From Flavobacteriales bacterium (GTDB lineage: Bacteria > Bacteroidota > Bacteroidia > Flavobacteriales_E > Vicingaceae): a stretch of DNA of 56,790 nucleotides. The translations under genes and the position numbers were made by a program. The stretch's first letter is position 1. Every line of letters begins with the position of its first letter. Positions 25,604-34,413 of this stretch are shown here, piece by piece. The notes below the pieces were generated by a model, which saw only the letters and a program-made list of their open reading frames with translations, was not told the DNA's origin and made no database searches. Location of the stretch: contig NVUQ01000017.1 of NCBI GenBank assembly GCA_002401955.1, positions 1 to 56,790 on the forward strand, in the 5' to 3' direction.

Positions 25604-25632
25604 CTCACAATTATTAATTTAATTTTACAATT

Positions 25633-26124
25633 ATGAAAATATTTAAAAAAGCAATTTGCCTTGTCCTCGTTTTAGTAACTACTTCTTTAGCATTCGGACA
25701 AAATTCAAAAGGAGATAGAAAAGCGCATAAAGAAAAAATAAAAGCAATGAAGGTAAGCTACATTACCGAGAAGCTGAATTTAACTTCTGAAGAAGCTGAA
25801 AAATTTTGGCCCATATACAATGAGTATGATGCTAAATCGGACGCCTTTCGCAAGGGAATGAGAAAAACGCATAAACAAGAAGCGAATATCGATGAAATGA
25901 CGGATGCTGATGTGGAAAAGATGATACACAGTATTAATGACATAAGACAAAAAGAACTAAATCTTCAAAAAGAGTATTTGGTTAAATTTAAAAGCGTACT
26001 ACCAATTAAGAAGGTTGCTAAACTTTATAAAGCAGAACACGGTTTTAAGCGTAACTTACTTAAAAAAATTAAAAACCATCAAGGAAAAGGTGGTAGAAAT
26101 TACCCTGGACCACCCCCACACTAA
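25633..26124 (+). CDS. Periplasmic helical protein of ECF sigma operon (Spy/CpxP-like)
   Basis: This is a 163-residue protein with a signal peptide (AICLVLVLVTTSLAFG). The mature part is basic and fully helical, with LTSEEAEKFWPIYNEYD and KEYLVKFKSVLPIKKVAKLY, a pattern found in proteins encoded after ECF sigma genes in Bacteroidota and loosely like Spy/CpxP chaperones. It ends in a His/Pro tail (YPGPPPH). It is probably a periplasmic sensor or chaperone controlled with the sigma factor. A terminator follows after 20 bp. Confidence 0.65.
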   Translation: MKIFKKAICLVLVLVTTSLAFGQNSKGDRKAHKEKIKAMKVSYITEKLNLTSEEAEKFWPIYNEYDAKSDAFRKGMRKTHKQEANIDEMTDADVEKMIHSINDIRQKELNLQKEYLVKFKSVLPIKKVAKLYKAEHGFKRNLLKKIKNHQGKGGRNYPGPPPH

Positions 26125-26144
26125 AAGTAAAGAGTACATATCTA

Positions 26145-26176
26145 AACGCCTAACTTTTACCTTAGGCGTTTTTTTT
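26145..26176 (+). terminator. Intrinsic terminator of the sigma factor operon
   Basis: AACGCCTAA pairs with TTAGGCGTT (26145-26170) around an 8-nt loop, followed by a T-run to 26176. It separates the sigma operon from the next gene. Confidence 0.9.
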
Positions 26177-26206
26177 GTTAAAAAAAATACTAATTTCGTT
26201 CATGTT

Positions 26207-27064
26207 ATGATAAAAATTAGAATTGGCGGAGTTCCCGAACACTTCAATCTACCTATTCATTTAGCGAATGAAAATGGAGACTTTAAGAAAGAAGGTATAG
26301 AAATAGAGTGGACAGATTTTGGTGGTGGAACTGGTGAAATGACCAAAGCTCTTCGCGAAAATCAAGTAGATATATGTATTTTACTTACTGAAGGAATTAT
26401 TCTTGACATCATAAACGGAAACCCATCAAAAATAATTAGTGAATACGTTTGCACACCTCTTTGCTGGGGAATACACACAAGTATAAACAACCCAATAAGC
26501 GAATACAGCCAGATTTATACAAAACAATACGCAATTAGCAGAAATGGCTCAGGATCACACCTTATGGCTCAAATTGACGCTAACGGACAAGGTATTACAT
26601 TGAAAGAAAATCAATTTGAAATTATAAAAAACTTAGATGGGGCTCTTTCTTCTTTGGAAAAATTAGATACCGATGTTTTTTATTGGGAGAAGTTTACTAC
26701 CAAACCTTATGTTGATACTGGAGAGCTAAAACGCATTGGAGAGTTCCCTACTCCATGGCCCTCGTTTATGGTTGCTGCTTCTGATTCTATTCTTGCCAAA
26801 CATCCAAAAATAGTCGTTAAAATTATAGACATCATTCACAACAAGTGTAGCAGTTTTATGAAAAATAGCGAAACAGTTATCCCTCAGGTAGCAGAACGCT
26901 ACCAACTAAAAGTGAAAGATGCCGAAAATTGGTTCCATAGAACTGAATGGGCTATCGATGGCTGGGTAAGTGATAAAATGCTACAATCAGTTGTTTTTAA
27001 TCTTAAACTAGCCAACTTACTTGGGCAAAACAAAGCAATACCTGAGTTAATTTGGAAGAGATAA
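26207..27064 (+). CDS. Solute-binding-protein-fold protein (SsuA/THI5-like), no signal peptide
   Basis: This is a 285-residue protein. IGGVPEHFNLPIHLANENGDFKKEGIEIEWTDFGGG is the usual start of NMT1/THI5-like or SsuA-like binding proteins, with GEMTKALRENQVDICILLTEG and ISRNGSGSHLMAQID as further motifs. The start is the ATG at 26207, just after the terminator; any earlier start would read through it. Without a signal peptide or transporter genes nearby, it is probably cytoplasmic and could be an enzyme or sensor. The ligand is unknown. Confidence 0.75.
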   Translation: MIKIRIGGVPEHFNLPIHLANENGDFKKEGIEIEWTDFGGGTGEMTKALRENQVDICILLTEGIILDIINGNPSKIISEYVCTPLCWGIHTSINNPISEYSQIYTKQYAISRNGSGSHLMAQIDANGQGITLKENQFEIIKNLDGALSSLEKLDTDVFYWEKFTTKPYVDTGELKRIGEFPTPWPSFMVAASDSILAKHPKIVVKIIDIIHNKCSSFMKNSETVIPQVAERYQLKVKDAENWFHRTEWAIDGWVSDKMLQSVVFNLKLANLLGQNKAIPELIWKR

Positions 27065-27081
27065 TCTTTTCAAACAAAAGC

Positions 27082-27200
27082 TTATACCAATTTAATTTCA
27101 AAACACCCAACAATGGTTTTTGTATAATGCCGATAGATAATCAAAGCCAGAGAATGAGAGTAACGAAATTATCGGGCATTTTGATTACAAACCGGTATAA
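27082..27200 (+). mobile_element. MITE-like palindromic repeat, copy 2
   Basis: This is the same 115-bp element as at 9828-9942, with four differences (27084-27198). Its outermost bases read TTATACC and GGTATAA. It lies 10 bp from the end of a truncated gene on the other strand. The 416-bp gap 27065-27480 holds this element and that pseudogene. Confidence 0.7.
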
Positions 27201-27209
27201 TACCACTGA

Positions 27210-27451
27210 CTAATCTATATAGGTGATACAATGTCTAGTTAAAAAAAGCTCTACTACGTCTTGGTATTTTACTTCTGTGCCTGAATCAATCAGCATCGTT
27301 TTACCATTTGGAAAAATAACCAAACAGGCGTCTCCATAACTGACAGGCATCATTATAAGCCTTAATGATTGAGCGTTAAGATTTAATGAAGTAAATAGTA
27401 TAATGACAATAAAGCATAGCGTGAATTAATTTTATGTAAATGTGTTTTCAT
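27210..27451 (-). pseudogene. Truncated secreted metallo-beta-lactamase-fold (ComEC-like) gene
   Basis: Reading from ATG at 27451, a 1-base frameshift after about 11 codons is needed. The frame then gives a signal-like segment (FIVIILFTSLNLNAQ) and SYGDACLVIFPNGKTMLIDSG, the N-terminus of ComEC/Rec2-type metallo-beta-lactamase proteins. It stops at a TAG (27212-27210) before the HxHxDH metal site could appear. It is therefore a broken 5' remnant. The MITE-like repeat lies just beyond the break. Confidence 0.6.
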
Positions 27452-27480
27452 AGTGCGATTATAAGTTGTTAGAGCAAATT

Positions 27481-27702
27481 TCATTTTAAAGTTGATTTGC
27501 ACAATTCATTTAATTGCTTTGAGTTGTCTACTTCTATTACTGTTCTGCACGTTATACATATCATCATAAAATTTTCGTGTGTTGTTACTGTTTTTTCTAC
27601 GTAATTATCCTCAGGATATAATTCACATTCAGTATTAAAATGCCAAGCAAACCCATCTAAGTTCATTCTATATTTAATTGGTTGATTTAGTTTAATTTCC
27701 AT
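27481..27702 (-). CDS. Small protein, family shared with 42746-42934
   Basis: This is a 73-residue protein. It shares YRMxLxGFAWH, a Cys five residues later, YP, and FMMxCIxC with the 62-residue protein at 42746-42934. The conserved His, Cys and CxxC could bind a metal. There is no signal peptide. It lies 19 bp after the OmpA gene stop on the same strand, at the end of the adhesin-PorP-OmpA run. Function is unknown. Confidence 0.65.
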   Translation of the reverse strand: MEIKLNQPIKYRMNLDGFAWHFNTECELYPEDNYVEKTVTTHENFMMICITCRTVIEVDNSKQLNELCKSTLK

Positions 27703-27721
27703 GTTTTTTTGGTTTTAAGCT

Positions 27722-29653
27722 TCACAATATTTTTAATTCCACTCTTCTGTTTTGTTGATGTTGTTCTTCCGAACATTCTAGACCATTAGAACAGTTGTTA
27801 ACTAATTTTTTTTCGCCATACCCTATAGGAACTAAACGTGTTTTTTTAATTCCTTTACCGACTAAATAAGCAACTACAGATTTTGCTCTTTTAGCAGATA
27901 GGTTTAAGTTGTAACGGTCACCGCCTCTACTATCAGTGTGTGCGCTTAATTCCACTTTTATAGTTGGATTTACATTAAGATATTCAACAATGATTTCTAA
28001 CACAGGAGAAGATTCCTCCTTAATTGTTGATTTATTGTAATCATAATAGATGTTATCAATTTTGATGACTTTATCCTTTTTAGGGGTAGGCATAAAAATA
28101 AGTCTTCCAAACTCGGCAAGCACATCTGCTCTATCTTCTGCTGGAATTTTAAAGTTTTGATCATCAAATTCTGGATGATAAATAGTAACCAAGTATTCGA
28201 TGTGCTTTTTAAGGACTAGTGTTACTTTTCCATTGGTATTGGTGGTAAATTTTTCTATTAATTCGGGGATTTCTTTATCACTAAAGGCAGATAATTTAAC
28301 CATTAAGCCATTAATTGGTTGCTCTGTAATCTTATTGATTGCAAATCCTTTTATAGTATCTAACCCTTCAGGGATATTGAATTCATAGATATTGTCATAA
28401 CCATGAGTTCCTTCTCTATTGGAAGAAAAGTATCCTGTTCTATCTTCATTATTAATAATGAAAGAAAAGTCATCTTTAGAAGAATTATATGGTTTACCCA
28501 TATTTTTTGGTTCTCCATAAGATGTTCCATTAATGGTACTTTTATAAATATCTGCACCACCAAAACCTTTCATTCCTTTAGAACTAAAGTATAGGGTGTC
28601 ACTGTCTATGTACGGGTACATTTCATCTAGCTCCGTATTTATTTGTTTTCCTAAGTTGATAGGTTTACCCCAAGCAGTATCTCCAACTAAATCAGAATAA
28701 TACAAATCAAATCCGCCAAAACCATTTGGCATATTAGATGCAAAATAGAGTCTTTTTTCATCTTTAGTTAGGCAAGGAAAAACACAGTCAAAATCATTAC
28801 CATTGATTGCAATGGGTTCTCCTTTGGTCCATTTATCATTCACTTTTTTAGATTCGTAGATGTGTAAGATGTTCAACCCTTCTTTACTCAAAGGAATGTT
28901 TTTACGTTTTACTTTTCTATCACGATATTTAACAGTTTCTGTAGCATTACCAGTGTAGAATATTCTCTTTTCATCAGTACTAAATGAGGGAGACCCCTCA
29001 TAAAAGGCGTTGTTTAATTCTCCTGGAAGAACACTTGGCGAATCGAAATTGGCAGTGTCTATTCTTTTGGCATAAGCTAAATCAGAATACACAGTTTTGG
29101 AGATAAAATCATTGCTTTGAGGTTGAGCATAAACAACTCCTTCATTGAAAAAGTTGAGTCCCATACTACGTCCTCCTGTTTCTAAATTGGATTTAGAAAC
29201 CAGAACGTTTCTAGAAAAATGTTTGTGTTGGAGAGCCCAATTACAAATTTCTTCATAGTGCTTGTATTCATCAGGTTTTCCTATGGCTTTATAATACCGT
29301 TTAAACTGTGTTTTAGCCACATCATATTTCTCTACATTACAAAGGAGTAGGGCATGGTCAAAAAGAAATTGAGGTTTCCCTTCTTCTGTAAACTCAGCTA
29401 ATTTTCCATACCACTCATTAGCCGCTTCATAATCGAATAACAATTTATAGGTTTGAGCAATTCGTTTAGTCATCTTATACTGACTAAACACCACTTTTTC
29501 ATCTAAGGCCAGTTTGTATTCTTCAATGGCCTCTTTGTACATTCTATTGTTAAAGAATTCATCCCCATTGGCCAGGTGCTTTTTTTGCCCTACAGCAACT
29601 GTTGAGATAATGACTAAAGCAATTAATGTGATTTTTTTTACAGTTCTTTTCAT
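27722..29653 (-). CDS. OmpA family protein with TPR and PD40 repeats
   Basis: This is a 643-residue protein. It has a signal peptide (ITLIALVIISTVAVG), TPR-like helices (about 25-140), WD40-like PD40 blades (SPSFSTDEKRIFYTG, FPCLTKDEKRLYFASN, YPYIDSDTLYFSS), a carboxypeptidase-regulatory-like domain, and a C-terminal OmpA domain (IYYDYNKSTIKEES, VELSAHTDSRGGDRYNLNLSAKRA) that binds peptidoglycan. The start is Met at 29653; earlier codons overlap the porP gene. In this phylum the adhesin, PorP/SprF and OmpA trio is tied to T9SS secretion and attachment of SprB-like adhesins. There is 1 bp between it and the PorP gene. Confidence 0.88.
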   Translation of the reverse strand: MKRTVKKITLIALVIISTVAVGQKKHLANGDEFFNNRMYKEAIEEYKLALDEKVVFSQYKMTKRIAQTYKLLFDYEAANEWYGKLAEFTEEGKPQFLFDHALLLCNVEKYDVAKTQFKRYYKAIGKPDEYKHYEEICNWALQHKHFSRNVLVSKSNLETGGRSMGLNFFNEGVVYAQPQSNDFISKTVYSDLAYAKRIDTANFDSPSVLPGELNNAFYEGSPSFSTDEKRIFYTGNATETVKYRDRKVKRKNIPLSKEGLNILHIYESKKVNDKWTKGEPIAINGNDFDCVFPCLTKDEKRLYFASNMPNGFGGFDLYYSDLVGDTAWGKPINLGKQINTELDEMYPYIDSDTLYFSSKGMKGFGGADIYKSTINGTSYGEPKNMGKPYNSSKDDFSFIINNEDRTGYFSSNREGTHGYDNIYEFNIPEGLDTIKGFAINKITEQPINGLMVKLSAFSDKEIPELIEKFTTNTNGKVTLVLKKHIEYLVTIYHPEFDDQNFKIPAEDRADVLAEFGRLIFMPTPKKDKVIKIDNIYYDYNKSTIKEESSPVLEIIVEYLNVNPTIKVELSAHTDSRGGDRYNLNLSAKRAKSVVAYLVGKGIKKTRLVPIGYGEKKLVNNCSNGLECSEEQHQQNRRVELKIL

Positions 29654-29654
29654 A

Positions 29655-30581
29655 TTAAAATCTTGGTGCTGAAATAATAGTTTTCTTTGGTGGAGTAAAT
29701 TGGTAGATGAGCATGACCTCATGACTTCCTGATGAATAATTCCCTATTTCTCCTAAGCCATATTCATAGCCATATGCCAACTTTAGCTCAGGTATTAATT
29801 GATAAGAAATAATTCCTAAAACTTCATTACTCGATCGGTAGGATGCTCCAATACCGAATTTCTTCATGTATTCATATTGAACATTGATATCATATTGCAA
29901 ACTTGCTCCACTCACTTGTTTTATAAATGTAGATACATTTAAATCTGACTTAGGATTCAGTTCAAAACGATAACCTAAATGTAAAAAGTAGTGGACCGTA
30001 TTCACATCAAACTCGGTTATACCTCCTGAACCTTCTTTGGCTATTTTATTGTTTAAAATGTTAGGGATAGCTAATCCTGCATAAAACTTATTGTTAAAAT
30101 AATACGTTCCGAATTTGAAGTTGGGTTGTGCTACCATTCCAGTTGATTCTCTACTATAAGCAGGATCATTGCTGTCTGATATGCTCACTTCGCCTAAATC
30201 ACTTTGCAACAAGTTAACCGTTGCACTTACCCCAAAAGCTAACCTGCTATATCCTTTTAATTGTAATTTATAAGCATAAGAACCAGAGATTCCTGTATTA
30301 TTATCTATTCCAATTTGATCATTGGTTATTGTTAACCCAAGGGTAGAATTATTAAACGGTTTAAGAATGTTAAAAGCACCAATGGTTGGAGCTCCTTCAT
30401 AACCTACCCATTGATTTTTATACAATGCAGCAGCAGTTAATTGATCATAACTGGCAGCCGAAGCAGGATTAAATAAGGGTTGGTGCATCATGTACATCCC
30501 ATAATGCAATTCGTTTTGGGCAGATGCTTTCATAAGGATGAAAACAGATATAATGCTAAATATTAAATAGTGTTTTTTCAT
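29655..30581 (-). CDS. PorP/SprF family type IX secretion membrane protein
   Basis: This is a 308-residue protein with a signal peptide and an outer-membrane beta-barrel pattern. Family motifs: LHYGMYMMHQPLFNPASAAS, AALYKNQWVGYEGAP, YKLQLKGYSRLAFG, FGTYYFNNKFYAGLAIPNIL. PorP/SprF proteins act with type B T9SS substrates and are needed for export or surface attachment of the adhesin made by the gene before them. Here that is the 1012-residue protein, whose stop lies 3 bp upstream. Confidence 0.9.
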   Translation of the reverse strand: MKKHYLIFSIISVFILMKASAQNELHYGMYMMHQPLFNPASAASYDQLTAAALYKNQWVGYEGAPTIGAFNILKPFNNSTLGLTITNDQIGIDNNTGISGSYAYKLQLKGYSRLAFGVSATVNLLQSDLGEVSISDSNDPAYSRESTGMVAQPNFKFGTYYFNNKFYAGLAIPNILNNKIAKEGSGGITEFDVNTVHYFLHLGYRFELNPKSDLNVSTFIKQVSGASLQYDINVQYEYMKKFGIGASYRSSNEVLGIISYQLIPELKLAYGYEYGLGEIGNYSSGSHEVMLIYQFTPPKKTIISAPRF

Positions 30582-30584
30582 AGT

Positions 30585-33500
30585 TTATCTTCTTAGGTCA
30601 ATAAATCCGTTAATTGGTTCTGATTCTGGGGTTAATTTCAAAATATAGTAATAGGTACCGTCAGTAACTTTGTTTCCTGTGAGTTTAATTCCTGTAGCTT
30701 CAGAAGATCCATCCCAATCATTATTATAAGGTTGAGCTCCATATACTGAGTCACCCCATCTATTATAAATCATCAAGTCATTGTCTGGGTAAAATTCAAT
30801 GTTTTCTATTTCAAATATGTCATTGATACCATCTCCGTTTGGAGAGAATCCATTGTGAATGACAATTACTCTTTCTGGAGTAATTTCAATAAAGATCATT
30901 GCTGTATCACAAATGGTTACACAAAATAAATCACATATTTCATAGGTCATACTGTCTAACCCACTATAATTTGGGTTAGGAGTATAGAAGATAGAGCCAT
31001 TAGTTATTCCATTGATTGGATTACTCATTACAGTGAAAAGATTTGATCCAAGATCATTCACTAAAGGGTCTATTTGTACACCTGTGTTATGACTTGTTGT
31101 TACATAATCATCAACAGCATTAACATTTCCAACATTAATCGTCAAATCAAGTGTTACTATACTATCACATCCATTAGCTGCCCCTCCAGAAATAGTAAAA
31201 GTTGCTGTGTTGGTACTGGACGTATAAGTGTTTCCATCAATCCATGTATAAGAATCACAAGAAGTTTGTACGTCAGTAATATTGACAACATTATTAATGG
31301 TCAAGTTAAGTGTTACAATAGAATCACAACCTGCAGCATTGGTTTCTGTAAAGGTTGGTGTATTCGTGCTGGAAGAATACGTTGTACCATGCCATGTATA
31401 AGAGTTACAAGCTACCTGTACATCTGTTCCTGTATTTGAATTGTTGATGGTTAAATCAAGAGTAACAATAGAGTCACATCCTGCAGCATTGATTTCCGTA
31501 AAGGTTGGTGTATTTGTGCTCGAAGTATACATTGTACCGTGCCATGTATAAGAGTTACAAGCTACCTGCACATCTGTTCCTGTATTTGAATTGTTGATGG
31601 TTAAATCAAGAGTAACAATAGAGTCACAACCGTTAACAGAACCTCCTAAGAGTGTTTGAGTAGCTGTATTATTACTAGTTGTATAGTTATTACCATCAAT
31701 CCAGGTATAAGAAACACAGGCTATAACAACATCAGTACTGTTTACTACATTGTTAATCGTTAAATCAAGTGTTACAATAGAGTCACATCCTGCAACATTG
31801 GTTTCTGTAAAGATTGGTGTATTCGTACTGGAAGTATATGTAGTTCCATGCCATGTATATGAATTACAAGCTACTTGCACATCTGTTCCTGTATTTGAAT
31901 TGTTGATGGTTAAATCAAGAGTAACAATAGAGTCACACCCTGCGATATTAGTTTCTGTAAAGGTTGGTGTATTCGTACTGGAATTATAAGTTATCCCATG
32001 CCATGTATATGAATTACAAACTACCTGCACATCTGTTCCTGTTATAATAGGAGGCTCAGTTAGTGTTATTATTTCGGTATACTGACAACCATTACCATCT
32101 TCTATAAGTATATTGTATGTGCCATCGCATAAGCCGGTAAAGTTACCTGATGATTGGGTAGTAGTTCCGTTATCTATACTAAAAATAACAGGTACAGCGC
32201 CTAAATTTTGTGTAAGCGTAATCGTTCCGTCACACAATCCTGAACATAAAAGGTTTGTTGAGTCTGATGTGTTCGTCATTACGCAGCAAATTGGTCCAGC
32301 ATTTACAGTAATAGATCCATTTGAAACAGCACCCAAACCATCAGTTATCGTATAGTTATAGGTTGCTGGAGCAAGGCCTGGAAAGTAACCCGAAGCCTGC
32401 GGAGGAAAACCTATTATTTCATAGGTGAATCCCCCAACACAACCAATACCTATTAAAGTGATTGTTCCGTCATTGTCACCTAAACAGGTTTCTGCTGTTG
32501 AGGTAGCCATCTCTGGTGATAAAGGTCGAACAAAAGGAGGTAAGCCATATCGACAAGTTGTTCCTGCAGAAAGAGATACAGCGTTACTTACATAGTTGCA
32601 TCCTAAACCTACTGTATTTGGATTATCTATTGCGCCTAAATAACCTGCATCATACGATGCAATATAAATCTTGTTATCTGGGCCAAGTTGTAATGAAGCT
32701 TGATAAACTGTACCTGTTCCAATTAGCAATTCAGATCCTGGAATATCCCCCGCATTTAAATCGTACTGATAAACTTCTCTAGGTAACCAATTATTGGAAA
32801 TATATAACACCTGACTATTAGGAGAGAACTCTATTCCATACGGACTTGGTAAAGTGCCAGTAAGAATAAGTTCATTTGATACTATACCTGTTGCGTTGTC
32901 AAAATCATATAAATTAGAGACCGAATTTGCCCTATCTGCAAGTGCTAATTTTGTTCCATCGGGTGATAGTTTCATCTGCCCCATATAGTCATTCATAGTA
33001 GTTCCTGTTGCTGAAGTAACGGGTGTTAGATTGACTCCTGTTGATGTCACTAAGAAAGCATGAAAATTATTGTTATTAAGCCCATGTGTTACCACCCAGA
33101 TGTCAATTCCATTGGCATGATACACTGCTGATACTTTTTCTAATACGGGTGTCACTAACGCTACATTTTTATTTCCATTAACAGCACCAAGTCCTCCTGA
33201 AAGGGTCATGTCTACTTCAGAATACCTAAACCCACTGAAGTCTCCAAATCCGGCTACTGTAAATACATAATAAATGTTGGGAGAACATGGCTTTTGTACG
33301 ATAATAGCTTCCTGAGTACTTGACCAGCCATCACCCATAAGACCAGTTCCATTTGTCATAACAGCATGGTTAGCGTTCCAAATGGTATCACCTTCAGTAT
33401 AAAAAAGCAAGTTGCCATTGGCATCCGAAATACTAGCTACACCTTCTAGGGTATTTATTTGACCACCGGAAATTCCCACCGGAGCAGGTCCGCTAAAATC

Positions 33501-33623
33501 AACACCTGCACCATTACCAAAAAACCATTTGTCTGCAGCAGTTTGCCCTTTACATAAAACGGTAAATTGCAAGATTAATAAGAAGAATACTAATCGATAT
33601 GGAAATTTTCTTTTTGTAGTCAT
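30585..33623 (-). CDS. SprB-like repeat adhesin with T9SS type B domain
   Basis: This is a 1012-residue protein. It has a signal peptide, an N-terminal propeller-like domain (28-370, ADKWFFGNGAGVDFSG...VLYISNNW) shared with the protein at 34414-36090, an Ig-like region, six repeats of about 49 residues (DVQVACNSYTWHG, TSSTNTPTFTET, GCDSIVTLDLTINN) near 31110-32040, a cadherin-like module (AVDDYVTTSHNTG), and a CHU_C domain (NGFSPNGDGINDIFEIE, YNRWGDSVY, DGTYYYIL). It is the likely surface adhesin of the PorP/OmpA operon. A conserved 67-nt block starts 75 bp upstream. Confidence 0.88.
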   Translation of the reverse strand: MTTKRKFPYRLVFFLLILQFTVLCKGQTAADKWFFGNGAGVDFSGPAPVGISGGQINTLEGVASISDANGNLLFYTEGDTIWNANHAVMTNGTGLMGDGWSSTQEAIIVQKPCSPNIYYVFTVAGFGDFSGFRYSEVDMTLSGGLGAVNGNKNVALVTPVLEKVSAVYHANGIDIWVVTHGLNNNNFHAFLVTSTGVNLTPVTSATGTTMNDYMGQMKLSPDGTKLALADRANSVSNLYDFDNATGIVSNELILTGTLPSPYGIEFSPNSQVLYISNNWLPREVYQYDLNAGDIPGSELLIGTGTVYQASLQLGPDNKIYIASYDAGYLGAIDNPNTVGLGCNYVSNAVSLSAGTTCRYGLPPFVRPLSPEMATSTAETCLGDNDGTITLIGIGCVGGFTYEIIGFPPQASGYFPGLAPATYNYTITDGLGAVSNGSITVNAGPICCVMTNTSDSTNLLCSGLCDGTITLTQNLGAVPVIFSIDNGTTTQSSGNFTGLCDGTYNILIEDGNGCQYTEIITLTEPPIITGTDVQVVCNSYTWHGITYNSSTNTPTFTETNIAGCDSIVTLDLTINNSNTGTDVQVACNSYTWHGTTYTSSTNTPIFTETNVAGCDSIVTLDLTINNVVNSTDVVIACVSYTWIDGNNYTTSNNTATQTLLGGSVNGCDSIVTLDLTINNSNTGTDVQVACNSYTWHGTMYTSSTNTPTFTEINAAGCDSIVTLDLTINNSNTGTDVQVACNSYTWHGTTYSSSTNTPTFTETNAAGCDSIVTLNLTINNVVNITDVQTSCDSYTWIDGNTYTSSTNTATFTISGGAANGCDSIVTLDLTINVGNVNAVDDYVTTSHNTGVQIDPLVNDLGSNLFTVMSNPINGITNGSIFYTPNPNYSGLDSMTYEICDLFCVTICDTAMIFIEITPERVIVIHNGFSPNGDGINDIFEIENIEFYPDNDLMIYNRWGDSVYGAQPYNNDWDGSSEATGIKLTGNKVTDGTYYYILKLTPESEPINGFIDLRR

Positions 33624-33697
33624 AACTTATATAGTTAATTAGGGTGTAGGTTAAATTTATTTCTTCGAACATCTTTTCTCTGATTCAAATAAAACAA

Positions 33698-33764
33698 CAC
33701 TTTAGTTAAGTCGAGTCACCCATAGTAGTGAATTAGGTAAGATTCATTGATGTCGGTGATAAAA
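33698..33764 (-). promoter_or_regulatory. Conserved upstream block, copy 1
   Basis: This aligns without gaps to 36149-36215 and 40275-40341. It contains TTCATTGATGTCGGTGAT (33743-33760), close to the dyad TTCA...TGAA, and TCACCCATA 45 nt before it. The shared spacing and position, 59-75 nt upstream of three T9SS genes, mark it as a regulatory region. The rest of the gap 33624-33918 shows nothing clear. Confidence 0.6.
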
Positions 33765-33918
33765 GGTTAATAACTTGAGTTGTTTAGCATTCTTTTTTTA
33801 ACTGATGGGCAATAGATTCATGAAATTACTTAGTAATTAGAATTGCTTGTTTTATTTTGTGCTACAATTCCCTCATGTTTTTCCGTGAAATTTTTGTGTT
33901 TTTAAGCAATCATATTAC

Positions 33919-34380
33919 TTACTCAGGTGCACCAAAAGCTATGCTGATACCAGGCGTTTTCGCTTTATACTTATTATAATAAACGCGTATTACATTCGAG
34001 TAATCATTCTTTCCGTTAGCATCAATCATTTTCAATCGATAATATGAAGGGTGAATAGATGGAGCATGATCTAAATGAAAATATTGCATATCTATTGTTT
34101 TCTGTGTAGCACAAACAACTGTTGTAATTTCTTCCCAATCCTTATGATTGGTTCTTTTTTCAATAATGTATTTTTTGGATGAGTTTTCCTTGTTATGTTT
34201 CCATGTCAATTGAACGGCATCTTGCTGCAAATTAGCATGTGCACTTAATGTGGGTGTAGAATTCTTTAACGATTCATTTAATGAAGCTTGTAAAGAATTG
34301 TCTGGAGCTTGTGCTGATACTGATAAACAAGTGCTTAGTAATAGATTTAATAGTAGCAGTAATTGTGTTATTTTTTTCAT
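33919..34380 (-). CDS. Small secreted protein with a fibronectin III-like segment
   Basis: This is a 153-residue protein with a signal peptide (LLLLNLLLSTCLSVSAQ). The rest (VQLTWKHNKENSSKKYIIEKRTNHKDWEEI, YFHLDHAPSIHPSYYRLKMIDANGKNDYSNVIRVYY) looks like the FnIII-type linker normally found just before T9SS sorting domains. No sorting domain follows, as the protein ends soon after VRVYYNKYKAK. It may be a truncated T9SS protein or a free-standing module. It lies 33 bp downstream of the propeller protein gene. Confidence 0.6.
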   Translation of the reverse strand: MKKITQLLLLLNLLLSTCLSVSAQAPDNSLQASLNESLKNSTPTLSAHANLQQDAVQLTWKHNKENSSKKYIIEKRTNHKDWEEITTVVCATQKTIDMQYFHLDHAPSIHPSYYRLKMIDANGKNDYSNVIRVYYNKYKAKTPGISIAFGAPE

Positions 34381-34413
34381 TTTTAGTTGGGTTTAATTTG
34401 AGGGTTAAAAGAA

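Noticed and set aside
31074..31439. Plus-strand frame rich in Cys and Ile over the adhesin repeats
   Set aside because: Its repeats mirror the 49-residue repeats of the real gene on the other strand; no independent evidence.
31110..32045. Regular repeats that might be a CRISPR array
   Set aside because: The units are in-frame coding repeats of about 147 bp with no short repeat-spacer pattern and no cas genes.
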